Below, piece by piece: positions 8,281 through 16,859 of a stretch of DNA of 64,000 nt. Under the pieces are notes generated by a model. It ran no database searches. It was not told the DNA's origin and saw nothing but the letters and a program-made list of their open reading frames with translations. The stretch lies in the NCBI RefSeq assembly GCF_000383415.1, contig NZ_KB911258.1:268267-332266 (forward strand), written 5' to 3'. Each line of letters begins with the position of its first letter. Within the stretch, counting starts at the first letter, position 1. This DNA comes from Hyphomicrobium zavarzinii ATCC 27496. Its GTDB lineage: Bacteria > Pseudomonadota > Alphaproteobacteria > Rhizobiales > Hyphomicrobiaceae. A program made the translations under genes and the position numbers.

Positions 8281-8744
8281 TAACGGTCTGCGCCGCGATG
8301 CGACGCGCCAGCCCAACAACGTGACTTGGCGCGAAGTGTTCCGCGGGCGAGGCAAAGAAAAATTCCGGAGGGAGCGATCCTCAAGGAGGGTGCAGCCCGC
8401 GCGCGGGAAAGCGGACGATTTCGTTCAGGGCGCAGGGATGACGCCGGATGCAGTCCGTGCCCCGATGCCCGGCGAAACCTCGCACGATCCTCCCAAATTC
8501 AATTCATAATGCGTGGAAAGGGGGCTACCGTCGCGAAAGCCGATCGTGGCCCGCGCGTCGTCGCGCCTGAGCGATAGCACGATCGGGACTATGCAAATCA
8601 CGCGGGCGAAGGTCGGGGCCTCAATCAGCCTCGACCGGGCGCGCAGCGCTTCGTCGTGTCGCGTTGTGAGGCCGCCGTCACCTCGATACGCGCTACGGAT
8701 CGGGGCCGGTGGATTGCCGGAAAGCAGATGAGGGGGATGCGCTC
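8281..8744. other. Non-coding leader upstream of cysteine synthase
   Basis: About 460 bp between the HAD hairpin and the cysteine synthase start. Short open frames here lack a ribosome site or recognisable protein. The main feature is a nested hairpin at 8540-8586: CCGATCGTG pairs with CACGATCGG, with GCGCG-TCGT-CGCGC inside. No SAM-II riboswitch motif was recognised. Confidence 0.5.
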
Positions 8745-9776
8745 GTGACCTTTGCCGAAAGTATCGTGCACGCTGTCGGCAACACGCCGCTGATCAAGTT
8801 GCGGCGCGCGTCCGAGCTGACGGGATGCACGATCCTGGGCAAGGCCGAGTTCATGAACCCCGCGCAATCTGTGAAGGATCGCGCCGCGCTGTTCCTGATC
8901 GAGGATGCGCTGAAGCGTGGTGCCGTGAAGACCGGCGGCGTCATCGTGGAAGGCACGGCCGGCAATACCGGAATTGGCATTGCAGCCCTGAGCCGCGCCT
9001 TCGGCCTCCGCGCCGTGATCGTCATGCCCGACACGCAGTCCATCGAGAAGAAGGATGCCGTGCGCGCGCTCGGAGCGGAGCTGGTCGAGGTCCCGGCGGT
9101 CCCTTACGCCAATCCCAACAACTACGTGCACTACTCGCGCCGTCTGGCGGAAGCGCTCGCGAAGACGGAGGCGGGCGGTGCCGTCTGGGCCAATCAGTTC
9201 GACAACGTCGCCAATCGCGACGGGCATGTACGCAGCACCGCCGAGGAGATCTGGACGCAGACCGATGGCAAAGTTGCGGGCTTCGTCTCTGCCGTCGGCA
9301 CGGGGGGAACGCTGGCGGGCGTCGCGCTCGGCCTGCGGGCGCGCAGCAAATCGGTCAAGATCGCGCTCGCGGATCCGCCGGGCGCCAGCCTGTTCTCCTA
9401 TTACACCAAGGGCGTGCTCGCTTCTCACGGATCGTCCGTGACGGAGGGCATCGGCCAAGGCCGCATCACCAAGAACCTCGAAGGCTTCACGCCCGATTTC
9501 TCATTCGAGGTTCCTGACGCTCAGTCGATCCCTATTTTGCACAGCCTCATCACGGAGGAGGGCCTGTGCGTGGGCGGGTCGAGCGGCGTCAACATCGCCG
9601 GCGCCATCGCGCTTGCCCGCGAGCTGGGGCCGGGGCACATCATCGTCACCATGCTCTGCGATCATGGCACACGCTATCAGTCGAAGCTGCTGAACCCCGC
9701 CTTCCTCGCCTCCAAGGGCTTGCCGGTTCCGGATTGGCTGGCACGCCGCACGGTGATGCCGGTGGTGTTCGAGTAG
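8745..9776 (+). CDS. Cysteine synthase A-like PLP-dependent enzyme
   Basis: 343 residues from the GTG at 8745, chosen because AGGGGG lies 8 bases upstream and the family begins near the VGNTPLIKL motif; a GTG at 8709 would add 12 poorly supported residues. The PLP lysine is in NPAQSVKDRAA (about Lys44). The substrate loop is EGTAGNTGIGIA, and the phosphate-binding loop is AVGTGGTLAG. The enzyme makes cysteine from O-acetylserine and sulfide. GTAGNTG replaces the more usual TSGNTG. It converges on an operon that looks like sulfur-compound uptake and oxidation, which supports a role in sulfur assimilation. Confidence 0.9.
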   Translation: MTFAESIVHAVGNTPLIKLRRASELTGCTILGKAEFMNPAQSVKDRAALFLIEDALKRGAVKTGGVIVEGTAGNTGIGIAALSRAFGLRAVIVMPDTQSIEKKDAVRALGAELVEVPAVPYANPNNYVHYSRRLAEALAKTEAGGAVWANQFDNVANRDGHVRSTAEEIWTQTDGKVAGFVSAVGTGGTLAGVALGLRARSKSVKIALADPPGASLFSYYTKGVLASHGSSVTEGIGQGRITKNLEGFTPDFSFEVPDAQSIPILHSLITEEGLCVGGSSGVNIAGAIALARELGPGHIIVTMLCDHGTRYQSKLLNPAFLASKGLPVPDWLARRTVMPVVFE

Positions 9777-9785
9777 ACCCGCCAC

Positions 9786-10613
9786 TCAGCCCGCATGTCC
9801 CCAATGCCGGTGCAGCATGCGCGTTGTCCAATCGAGCAGGAAACCGAGCGCGCCGATGACGAGCACCATCGCCATCAGCTCGGAGTAGGCGAGCCGGTCG
9901 CGGGTATCGAGAATGAAGTAGCCGAGCCCCGCAGAGACCCCGAGCATCTCGCACGGCACGAGCACGATCCAAAGGATTCCGATCGCAAGCCGCACGCCGG
10001 TGAGCACATGGCCGAGCACGCCGGGGATGACGATGTGGAGAAGCGTCTCCCAGCGGGTTGCCGCGAGGCTGCGGGAAAGCTGAAGCCACGCGGGGTCGAG
10101 GTTGCGCACGCCCGCCGCCGTATTGAGCAGGATCGGCCAGACCGCCGCGAACGTCAGCAGGAAATAGATCGGAGTGTCGCCGACGCCGAGCACCATGACG
10201 GCGATCGGCATCCACGACAGCGGCGAGATCATCCGCAGGAACTGAAATGCCGGTGAGGTTGCGGCTTCGAAGGTTCGGTTGAGCCCCACGAGAAGCCCCA
10301 CCGGCACGCCGATGAGCAGCGCGAAGCCGAGCGCCACCAGAATGCGCTTCAGGCTCACGGCCACGTGCAGAAAGAGATCGGAGCCGGTGACGAGATCGCG
10401 GAGGCTCGCGAAGGCGGCGAGCGGACTGAACCGCTCGCCCAATCCGCCCGGCGCCGCGAGAAAGTGGATCAGCGCCCACCAGAGCAGAAGGATGCTGCCG
10501 AGCCCCGTCAGGCCAAGCAGGAGACCCGCGTCCTGGCGTCCCGGCACCGCACGCGGTGCGGAGACGGCTGTCTCGACCTCACTCTCTCTCAGCTCGCCTG
10601 CGATGTCGCTCAC
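9786..10613 (-). CDS. NitT/TauT-type ABC transporter permease
   Basis: 275 residues, six predicted membrane segments, with the permease EAA-type loop in LSRSLAATRWETLLHIVIPGVLGHVLTGVR-like sequence near residues 175-205. The start is a GTG overlapping the stop of the binding-protein gene as GTGA. Members of this family (SsuC, TauC, NrtB, ThiX) import sulfonates, taurine, nitrate or pyrimidines. It is the last gene of the leftward operon AhpD-like, acyl-CoA-dehydrogenase-like, ATPase, binding protein, permease. The adjacent cysteine synthase makes an organosulfur substrate plausible, but sequence alone does not decide. Confidence 0.9.
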   Translation of the reverse strand: MSDIAGELRESEVETAVSAPRAVPGRQDAGLLLGLTGLGSILLLWWALIHFLAAPGGLGERFSPLAAFASLRDLVTGSDLFLHVAVSLKRILVALGFALLIGVPVGLLVGLNRTFEAATSPAFQFLRMISPLSWMPIAVMVLGVGDTPIYFLLTFAAVWPILLNTAAGVRNLDPAWLQLSRSLAATRWETLLHIVIPGVLGHVLTGVRLAIGILWIVLVPCEMLGVSAGLGYFILDTRDRLAYSELMAMVLVIGALGFLLDWTTRMLHRHWGHAG

Positions 10614-11794
10614 GTGACGATCACCTCTTTGCGCTCGAAGCCCTCCGGAAGCCCGAACGCTGTGAGGCCGCCGTTGGCCGTGATCGCCGTCTTGACGAAG
10701 CTGTCGTCGACGAGGTCCTTCGCCGCGAACGCCGGATCGAGCGCATCGAGGAAGCCCCTGTCGCCTTCGATGAGCGTCTTCTTGAGCAGGCGCACCAGCT
10801 CTTCAGTATAGCTGGGATAGGGGTAGGGCTGGAAATCGATGCGCTGCTCGTTCCAGTCCTTGTGAAGGATGGCACCTGAAGCAAGGTAGCCGGTGATGTC
10901 GGTTTTTTCCGGCGCGAGCACCTTCGTCAGAACCTCGACGGTGTGCGGCGTATATTTGTTGCTGCCGTCCTTGGAGAGAAGCTTGGCCGTCTCGACCCGG
11001 TTCTCGCGCGTCCAGACCTGCGCCTTGACGATCGCGTTGACCACCTTCTGCGACCACGCGGCGCGCTCCTTGAGATCACGCTCGTGCAGGAGGACGACGC
11101 AGCACGCATGATCCTTCCACACGTCGCCGGTGAAGCGCAGAACCTTGCCGACGCCGAGCGTCTCGCCGGCGGCGTTGAACGGCTCGGCCACGATGTAGCC
11201 TGCGATCTGCTTGGCCGAAAGCGCCGGCACCATGTCCGGTGGCGCAAGGATGACGAGGTTGACCTCGTTGGGCGCGACGTCCGTCTTCTTCGTGACCGGC
11301 GTGAGCCCGTTCGCCCGCAGAAGCTCCTGCAGCACGATGTTGTGGATCGAGTACCAGAACGGAATGGCGACGGTCTTGCCGCCGAGATCCTTCACCGAGC
11401 TGATATCCTTGCCGACCGTGAGCGCCGAGCCCGACGTATGGTTCCAGGCGACGACCTTGGCGGGCACTTTGCTGCCGTAACGCGCCCAAACGGCGATCGG
11501 CGACAGCACGTGAACGACGTTGACCTGTCCCGAGATGAAGGCCTCGACGAGCTGCGCCCAGCTCCGCAGCAGAACGGGCTTTTCCGCCTTGATCCCTTCC
11601 GCCTCGAACAGGCCGTTGGCGTGGGCGACGAGCAGCGGGGTCGCGTCGGTAATCGGCAGGTAGCCGATTTTCACCGGCTCGTCCGGAGCCTGCGCGCGGG
11701 CTTTGAACGCATCGAGGAACGGCAGCGCGCCGCCGGCGGTGAGCAGCGCTGACAGTTTGACGATGTCGCGGCGCGAGAAGAAGTCTTCGTTCAT
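10610..11794 (-). CDS. NitT/TauT-type ABC substrate-binding protein (Tat-type signal)
   Basis: 394 residues, in the length range of NrtA/CmpA/SsuA-like proteins. The N-terminus has FSRRDIVKLSALLTAGG, a twin-arginine type signal, with likely cleavage after KARAQA. The mature domain starts VKIGYLPITDATPLLVA and includes SWAQLVEAFISGQVNVVHV, typical of the NMT1/NrtA fold. It would deliver substrate to the co-encoded permease and ATPase. Tat export of a binding protein suggests folding before export, which is not usual for SsuA. The ligand is unknown; candidates are sulfonates, sulfones or a nitrogen compound. Confidence 0.9.
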   Translation of the reverse strand: MNEDFFSRRDIVKLSALLTAGGALPFLDAFKARAQAPDEPVKIGYLPITDATPLLVAHANGLFEAEGIKAEKPVLLRSWAQLVEAFISGQVNVVHVLSPIAVWARYGSKVPAKVVAWNHTSGSALTVGKDISSVKDLGGKTVAIPFWYSIHNIVLQELLRANGLTPVTKKTDVAPNEVNLVILAPPDMVPALSAKQIAGYIVAEPFNAAGETLGVGKVLRFTGDVWKDHACCVVLLHERDLKERAAWSQKVVNAIVKAQVWTRENRVETAKLLSKDGSNKYTPHTVEVLTKVLAPEKTDITGYLASGAILHKDWNEQRIDFQPYPYPSYTEELVRLLKKTLIEGDRGFLDALDPAFAAKDLVDDSFVKTAITANGGLTAFGLPEGFERKEVIVT

Positions 11795-11819
11795 GTGTGG
11801 TCCCTCCAGTCAGATCCAG

Positions 11820-12602
11820 TCAGTTGAGCCGCGATGTCGCCTGCCGCAGCCGCGTCACGATCTCGACGCGGATCCGGCCAAGCTCCGCGACCTGCTCACC
11901 TCGAGGATGCGGAAGATCGATCCGCCATTGTCCGGCTTCCCGCCCCGGCGAGCCGCCGATCAGCACGACGCGATCCGAAACGAGCAGCGCCTCGTCGATG
12001 TCGTGGGTGATGAGCACCACCGCCGTTCCGAAGTCGCGCACCACCTTGAGCAGGAGCTGCTGCATCTCCGCGCGCGTGATCTCGTCGAGCGCGCCGAACG
12101 GTTCGTCGAGCAGAAGAACCTTCGGCTGCCGCGCGAGGCAGCGGGCCAGGGAAGCGCGCTGCGCCATGCCGCCGGAGAGAGCGGAAGGATGCAGCGTTCG
12201 TGCATGAGCGAGGCCGACCTCTGCCACGGCGCGCTCTACACGAGCCGCGCGTTCTTTGGCGGAAAGATGCGGCTGGTGCTTGAAATCGAGCCCGAACGCC
12301 ACGTTGCGTTCGAGCGACAGCCAGGGCAGAAGTCCGGGGTTCTGAAACGCAATGGCGACGCGGGGATGGACATCGCGAACAGGCGCTCCATCGATCTGAA
12401 CGACCCCAGACGTCGGCTGCTGAAGCCCGGCCAGCACGCGCAGCAGGCTCGATTTTCCGACGCCGCTGGGGCCGAGAACTGTGACCACTTCGCCCGGCAG
12501 CAGCGAAAGGTCGAAGCTGGCAAGAACCGGCCGCGATACCCCGGGATAGGCGAGGGACAGCGCGCGGGCCGCGAGTAGAGGTGAGGGCCCCGCTTGAGTC
12601 AT
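11820..12602 (-). CDS. NitT/TauT-type ABC transporter ATP-binding protein
   Basis: 260 residues from the ATG at 12602, which overlaps the stop of the preceding gene as ATGA. Walker A is GPSGVGKSS, the signature ALSGGMAQR, Walker B VLLLDEPFGALDE, and the switch VVLITHDIDEA, all as in SsuB/TauB ATPases. The open frame continues upstream to 13157 but that part is out-of-phase sequence of the neighbouring gene, so the shorter start is preferred. It powers the importer made with the two downstream genes. Confidence 0.92.
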   Translation of the reverse strand: MTQAGPSPLLAARALSLAYPGVSRPVLASFDLSLLPGEVVTVLGPSGVGKSSLLRVLAGLQQPTSGVVQIDGAPVRDVHPRVAIAFQNPGLLPWLSLERNVAFGLDFKHQPHLSAKERAARVERAVAEVGLAHARTLHPSALSGGMAQRASLARCLARQPKVLLLDEPFGALDEITRAEMQQLLLKVVRDFGTAVVLITHDIDEALLVSDRVVLIGGSPGREAGQWRIDLPHPRGEQVAELGRIRVEIVTRLRQATSRLN

Positions 12603-13696
12603 GCCTGGACCGCCGGATGCCGGGCAAGAGCCGTCTTCAGCTGGACGATGCTCGGCGTGATGACCGGAATGAACGCGGATTCTCGCCAGCGGCGCGCGAA
12701 GTGCTGGCCCGGCGCGCTGAGATACGCGCGTCCGCCGCTCGCCTGCAGCTCCAGCCCCACGGCTTCGGACACCAGGTCGGCGAGCGCGATGCGAATGCGG
12801 AAGAGCGCGGCGGCATTCGTCTCGAAGACGCCGAGCTGCAACCCGTCGAGCAGCGCGCGCTCCTGGTGGAGTAGCGCGTTGGAGAGGTCCGAGATCGGCT
12901 CCGCGAGAACGCTTCGTCCCGCGCCCGAGGCGGTCCGCGCTTCGGCGAGAGCCCGCCGCGCGAGACCGATCGACATGCCGCATTGGAGACCGAGAAACGC
13001 TGGCCGCACTTGAGGCAGCCAGGCGCGCGCATCCGGATGGATCACATCCTGCGGCGTGAGCTCGGTGTTCGAGACCGTGATCGCCGCCGTGTTGGTGGAG
13101 CGGAGCGCGATGAGATCGAGATCGGCCGAACGAGCGACGCCGGGCGTCTGCGACCACAGCGAGGCAATGAAAGGCGGCGCATCCCCCTGCGCCACGGCAA
13201 CCGCGACGTGGAAATCATCCCCGCGCAGGTTCGTCACCCACGGCAGCTTCCCGCTCACGAGGCGCCGTCCGGCTTCGGAGCGCGCTTCGAACGAAAGCTC
13301 CTCCAACCCTTCGAGATGTTTCATCGCATTCGAAAGACCGGTTGCGCCTGCGACCGTTCCCGCGAGCAGGCCCGGAAGAAGGCGATTGCGAAGGGCCGCA
13401 TTCGGGCTCTGCAGAAGGTACTCGATGTAGGTGCGGTGTCCCCACAGCACGAACCCGGCGGAGAGTGAGCGCTCGGAGACGTCCGCGATTGCCGCCACCG
13501 CGTCAGTGAGGTGCCCCCCGGCGCCTCCCAGCTCCCTCGGCACGCCGATCGCTGCGAGGCCTGCCCGGCTCAGCGCCGGAAGCACCCCCGCCGCTGGCTC
13601 GCGGCCGGTGTCGAGCCCGTCCGCCGCTTGGTCCAGCCAGCCGCTGACGTCGGATGCGAGACGCGGCGGGCGCGCGAGATGTTCGAGTGTGCTCAT
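12599..13696 (-). CDS. Acyl-CoA dehydrogenase-fold flavoprotein (possible sulfur-compound monooxygenase)
   Basis: 365 residues with the all-alpha/beta acyl-CoA dehydrogenase layout: N-terminal helical domain (IGVPRELGGAGG), central beta domain (VSGKLPWVTNLRGDDFHVAV) and C-terminal helical domain (LELQASGGRAYLSAPGQHFARRWRESAFIPVITPS). Relatives of this fold in sulfur operons, such as SfnB and DszC-type enzymes, act as flavin-dependent oxygenases rather than dehydrogenases. It sits between an AhpD-like gene and an ABC importer, joined by ATGA overlaps on both sides. A role in oxidising the imported compound is inferred; a true acyl-CoA dehydrogenase cannot be excluded. Confidence 0.8.
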   Translation of the reverse strand: MSTLEHLARPPRLASDVSGWLDQAADGLDTGREPAAGVLPALSRAGLAAIGVPRELGGAGGHLTDAVAAIADVSERSLSAGFVLWGHRTYIEYLLQSPNAALRNRLLPGLLAGTVAGATGLSNAMKHLEGLEELSFEARSEAGRRLVSGKLPWVTNLRGDDFHVAVAVAQGDAPPFIASLWSQTPGVARSADLDLIALRSTNTAAITVSNTELTPQDVIHPDARAWLPQVRPAFLGLQCGMSIGLARRALAEARTASGAGRSVLAEPISDLSNALLHQERALLDGLQLGVFETNAAALFRIRIALADLVSEAVGLELQASGGRAYLSAPGQHFARRWRESAFIPVITPSIVQLKTALARHPAVQA

Positions 13697-14280
13697 TCGG
13701 CGGCCGCTGCCGGTGTGCCGGACGCCACGGGGCCGTCCCAGCGATAGGGCTCGAGTTCGCGATTGAGGGGGGGCTGGCCGAGGTTATTGGCGAAATTGCA
13801 CAGCGTGGCGAGGCTGACACCCAGCACCACCTCGAGCGCCGCGGCCTCGTCAAAGCCGGCCTCGCGGAAGGCTCGAAGCGCGTCGTCCGAAACGGCGCCG
13901 CGTCCCGCGATCACCGCGCGGGTGAAGATGGCGATGGCCTCGAGCCGCGGATCTTCCAGAGGCGAGAGGCTGCGCAGCGCCGAGACCGTCGCCGCGTCGA
14001 GCCCGGCTTTCTTGGTTGCGATTGCCGTATGCCCGGCAACGCAGAACCCGCAGCCATGCGTAGCCGCCGCCGTGATCTGCACCACCTCCCGCTCGGGAAG
14101 GGACAGCGAGGCACGCGCATTGATGCCGGAGACCGTGAGATAGGTTTCGAGCGCAACCGGAGCGTTGGCGAGAACGCGCAGCAGGTTCGGCAGATAGCCA
14201 TTGTTCTTTTGCGCTGTCTCCAGCGCGGCGCGTGCCGCCTCCGGTGCGTCCTCGGGGGTGCGGAGTGGAAGTCGCGCCAT
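13693..14280 (-). CDS. Carboxymuconolactone decarboxylase/AhpD-family protein
   Basis: 195 residues with the AhpD-type redox motif HGCGFCVAGH, containing a CxxC pair and the following histidine. This is the signature of alkylhydroperoxidase-like members rather than true decarboxylases. It opens the leftward operon, with its stop overlapping the next start by 4 bp. Such proteins often detoxify peroxides produced by flavin enzymes, which fits the flavoprotein encoded next. The 150 bp upstream are AT-richer and probably carry the promoter. The exact substrate is unknown. Confidence 0.87.
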   Translation of the reverse strand: MARLPLRTPEDAPEAARAALETAQKNNGYLPNLLRVLANAPVALETYLTVSGINARASLSLPEREVVQITAAATHGCGFCVAGHTAIATKKAGLDAATVSALRSLSPLEDPRLEAIAIFTRAVIAGRGAVSDDALRAFREAGFDEAAALEVVLGVSLATLCNFANNLGQPPLNRELEPYRWDGPVASGTPAAAAE

Positions 14281-14430
14281 AGCAGATCCTTGCGCTGAGC
14301 GTTGTCTGTCCGGATGGGCAGACTAGTCGCGCGTGCACAAGCGCTAGGCAAATACGAAGATCGAAAATGAAAAGCAGAAAGTCTGATATGTAAGAGGAAG
14401 CTACGAAGACTTGCGCGCTACGCCGGGGCG

Positions 14431-15087
14431 TCAGGCCTTGGCGCGATAGCCGAGACCGCGAACCGTCTCGATGCGGTCGCGCCCGATCTTCGCGCGCAGG
14501 TGATGAATGTGCACCTCCACCGCGTTGCTCTCGATCTCCTCCTGCCAGCCGTAGAGCATCGCCTCCAGATCGGCCTTGGAGTGGATCACGCCCGGCCGTT
14601 CCACGAGCGCCAGCAGCAGCGCGAACTCGCGGCGTGAGAGATTGATCGGCTCGCCGTTGGTGGTGGCCGTCCGCCGCTCCGTGTCGAGCACGATGTCCTG
14701 CCAAAGGATGGTCGGCGTTGCGCGGCCCACGGCCCGGCGGCGCAACGCACGCAGACGCGCGGCCACCTCGTCGAGGTCAAACGGCTTGCCGAGATAGTCG
14801 TCCGCCCCGTTGTCGAGCCCCCGGATCCTGTCGGCCACGGCGTCGAGCGCGGTGAGCAGCAGAACCGGCACCGCATCGTTGCGCTGGCGCAGCTCCCGCA
14901 GCACGTCGAAGCCGGATCCGTCCGGCAGCATGACGTCCAGCACCACGCCGTCGAACGTCGTCGTGCCGAGTGCGGCCAGCGCATCCGCGCACGTGCCGAC
15001 CCCCTCCGCGGTGATCCCGTGGATGCCGAGGCCGACCGTCAGGCCGTTCTGAAGAACCGGGTCATCCTCTACGACCAGAACCCGCAT
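14431..15087 (-). CDS. OmpR-family response regulator (QseB/PmrA-like)
   Basis: 218 residues: receiver domain with acidic pair VVEDDP, phospho-acceptor Asp51 in VVLDVMLPDG, and Lys101 in YLGKPF; then a winged-helix DNA-binding domain with NLSRREFALLLAL and ESNAVEVHIHHLRAKIG, a segment close to QseB/PmrA/TctD regulators. It is transcribed away from the sensor kinase gene. A CTTAAG-N5-CTTAAG direct repeat in the shared intergenic region matches the binding-site type of this subfamily, and a similar box precedes the first RND operon. This suggests autoregulation and control of efflux. Confidence 0.93.
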   Translation of the reverse strand: MRVLVVEDDPVLQNGLTVGLGIHGITAEGVGTCADALAALGTTTFDGVVLDVMLPDGSGFDVLRELRQRNDAVPVLLLTALDAVADRIRGLDNGADDYLGKPFDLDEVAARLRALRRRAVGRATPTILWQDIVLDTERRTATTNGEPINLSRREFALLLALVERPGVIHSKADLEAMLYGWQEEIESNAVEVHIHHLRAKIGRDRIETVRGLGYRAKA

Positions 15088-15156
15088 ATCGATCCTCTTA
15101 CCTGCGTCTTGGGTCAGTTATGGAGGTTTTCTTGAGGAAATCCAGGGGCTCACTTT

Positions 15157-15173
15157 CTTAAGCCTGCCTTAAG
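15157..15173. promoter_or_regulatory. CTTAAG direct repeat (QseB/PmrA-type box) in two-component intergenic region
   Basis: CTTAAG (15157-15162), CCTGC spacer, CTTAAG (15168-15173): two identical hexamers 11 bp apart on the same strand. This matches the known PmrA/QseB pattern of TTAA-containing half-sites about one helical turn apart. It is 70 bp from the regulator start and 60 bp from the kinase start. Confidence 0.65.
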
Positions 15174-15232
15174 CTTGCGGGCCTCCGATCGGCTATGAAT
15201 GGGCGTCGTATGTCCACGATGTGGGTCTCCTC

Positions 15233-16657
15233 ATGAACTCGTTGAATGCACGCCTGTTTGCGCTCCTTCTCATCGCGACGAGCCTCGTGTGGGCTCTTGG
15301 CATGGCTTGGATTTATTCGGGGAGCCGGAAAGAGCTCGAGCGGGTGCTGGACGCCCGCCTCGAGGAAGCGACCCGCATGGTGAGTTCGCTCATCGACAAT
15401 GCCGACGTGCGGGTGACGACGGAGGTGTCCGGCCTCCGCTTGCCCAATCAGCAGTCGACGGCTCACCCCGCCATCTCGGACTTCCAGCTTGCCTGCCAGG
15501 TGTGGTCGATCGACGGCCGCCTCGTCGGCAAGTCCAGCGCCGCGCCCATGACGCAGCTCACGCACGTGAGCAGCGGCTATTCGAACCAGGAGATCAACGG
15601 CGCGCGCTGGCGCGTCTTCGCGCGTGAGGACCGCGAGCGGGGAATCCGCGTGCTCGTCGGCGACAGTGTCAGCCATCGCGAGCGCCTCGTGCGAGAGTTG
15701 ATGTGGGGCCTCGCCGGTCCCGGCGTCGTCGTTCTCATCGTGTTGAGTGGCCTGATCTGGGCAGCCATCCGCCAGGGCCTCGCCCCGTTGCGGCGTCTCA
15801 CGCAGGCCGTCTCCAGGCGCAACGCGGACGCGCTGGACCCCATCGACATCGGCGATACCCCGCGCGAGATCAGCCCCGTGGTCGATGCCTTGAACGGGCT
15901 GTTCGAGAAGGTCGTGATCGCCCGCGAGCATGAGCGCAGCGTCACCGCCTTCGCCGCCCATGAGCTGAGAACGCCGCTCGCAGGGCTTCGCACGCAGGTT
16001 CAGGTCGCGCTCGCGGCGCAGGACCCGGCGGTGAGGGAGACCGCGCTCAAGAATGCGCTCGTCTCGGCCGACCGCACGACGCGGATGGCCCGCCAGCTTC
16101 TCGCGCTCGCGCAGATCGATGCGGCGGGCACGCAGTCGCCGCAGGAATGGATCGACGCAGGCACGCGCATTCGCGCCGTCTGCGACGATCTGCGAACGAA
16201 AGAGAACCCGTCACCCGCCTCCATCGATGACCGCCTTTTCGGGTGCCGCATTCGGGTCAATCCGGATGCCTTCCATGCCGCCGTGCGCAATCTCACGGAG
16301 AACGCCATCCAGTACAGCAGGGGTCCCGAGCCGGTGTGCTGGTCGCTGGCCCAGGCGGCGGGGGTGGTTCTGCTCACCATCGAGGACGATGGCCCGGGCA
16401 TCCCGGCGGACGAGATCGGCATGGTGACGAAGAGGTTCTTCAGGGGCCGCCACAAGAGCGCGCTGGGAAGCGGGCTCGGCCTTTCGATCGCGGATACAGC
16501 CTTGCAGAAGGACGGCCTTGCCCTGCGCTTGCAGAACAGAGCCCCGGCGCCGGGCCTGCGTGCTGAGATTGTCATCGACGTGTCACGTGTGACCTTGCAC
16601 CAGGAGGAGAAGCGCAATTTCGAGCAGATCGCAGGCGCGGCTATCGAGCCGGTCTGA
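15233..16657 (+). CDS. Sensor histidine kinase (QseC/TctE-like)
   Basis: 474 residues from the ATG at 15233; a GTG at 15221 is an alternative. Membrane segments lie at about 8-29 and 157-179 and enclose a periplasmic sensor of about 125 residues. The H-box is FAAHELRTPLAGLRTQ (His243), the N-box NLTENAIQYS, and the G-boxes DDGPGIP and GSGLGLSIAD. It phosphorylates the divergently encoded response regulator. It lies just upstream of the first RND operon in the same direction, with a hairpin and a CTTAAG-type box in the 202-bp gap. The signal is unknown. Confidence 0.93.
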   Translation: MNSLNARLFALLLIATSLVWALGMAWIYSGSRKELERVLDARLEEATRMVSSLIDNADVRVTTEVSGLRLPNQQSTAHPAISDFQLACQVWSIDGRLVGKSSAAPMTQLTHVSSGYSNQEINGARWRVFAREDRERGIRVLVGDSVSHRERLVRELMWGLAGPGVVVLIVLSGLIWAAIRQGLAPLRRLTQAVSRRNADALDPIDIGDTPREISPVVDALNGLFEKVVIAREHERSVTAFAAHELRTPLAGLRTQVQVALAAQDPAVRETALKNALVSADRTTRMARQLLALAQIDAAGTQSPQEWIDAGTRIRAVCDDLRTKENPSPASIDDRLFGCRIRVNPDAFHAAVRNLTENAIQYSRGPEPVCWSLAQAAGVVLLTIEDDGPGIPADEIGMVTKRFFRGRHKSALGSGLGLSIADTALQKDGLALRLQNRAPAPGLRAEIVIDVSRVTLHQEEKRNFEQIAGAAIEPV

Positions 16658-16665
16658 CAAAACGC

Positions 16666-16686
16666 CTCGCGTTCCGGGGACGCGAG
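16666..16686 (+). terminator. Short hairpin after histidine kinase gene
   Basis: CTCGCGT (16666-16672) pairs with ACGCGAG (16680-16686) around a 7-nt loop, 8 bp after the kinase stop and just before the CTTAAG-type box. There is only a short CTTT afterwards, so termination may be weak. Confidence 0.4.
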
Positions 16687-16690
16687 AGCC

Positions 16691-16707
16691 TTTAAGCTTG
16701 CCTTAAT
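16691..16707. promoter_or_regulatory. Second CTTAAG-type box upstream of RND operon
   Basis: TTTAAG (16691-16696), CTTGC spacer, CTTAAT (16702-16707): the same 11-bp spacing as the box at 15157-15173 and near-identical half-sites, 153 bp before the RND permease start. This ties the efflux operon to the adjacent two-component system. Confidence 0.6.
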
Positions 16708-16859
16708 CTGAGATGTTAGATCTCCGGCGCTGGGATTGTGGCCGTGGGAAGCGATCTCGAATTCACGCTGGAGCACGCCCGCAGAGAGGGCAGTCGCTCC
16801 GATCGAAAGTTTGACGAGCCGAAGGGCGAACGCCCGCTCACGGGGATTGGGAACCAAGC

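Noticed and set aside
8326-8577. 83-codon frame in the cysteine synthase leader
   Set aside because: Composition typical of shadow frames and overlaps the nested hairpin; no supporting start signal.
12603-13157. N-terminal extension of the NitT/TauT ATPase frame
   Set aside because: It lies within the acyl-CoA-dehydrogenase-like gene in another frame; ATPase homology starts after the ATG at 12602, which overlaps the upstream stop.
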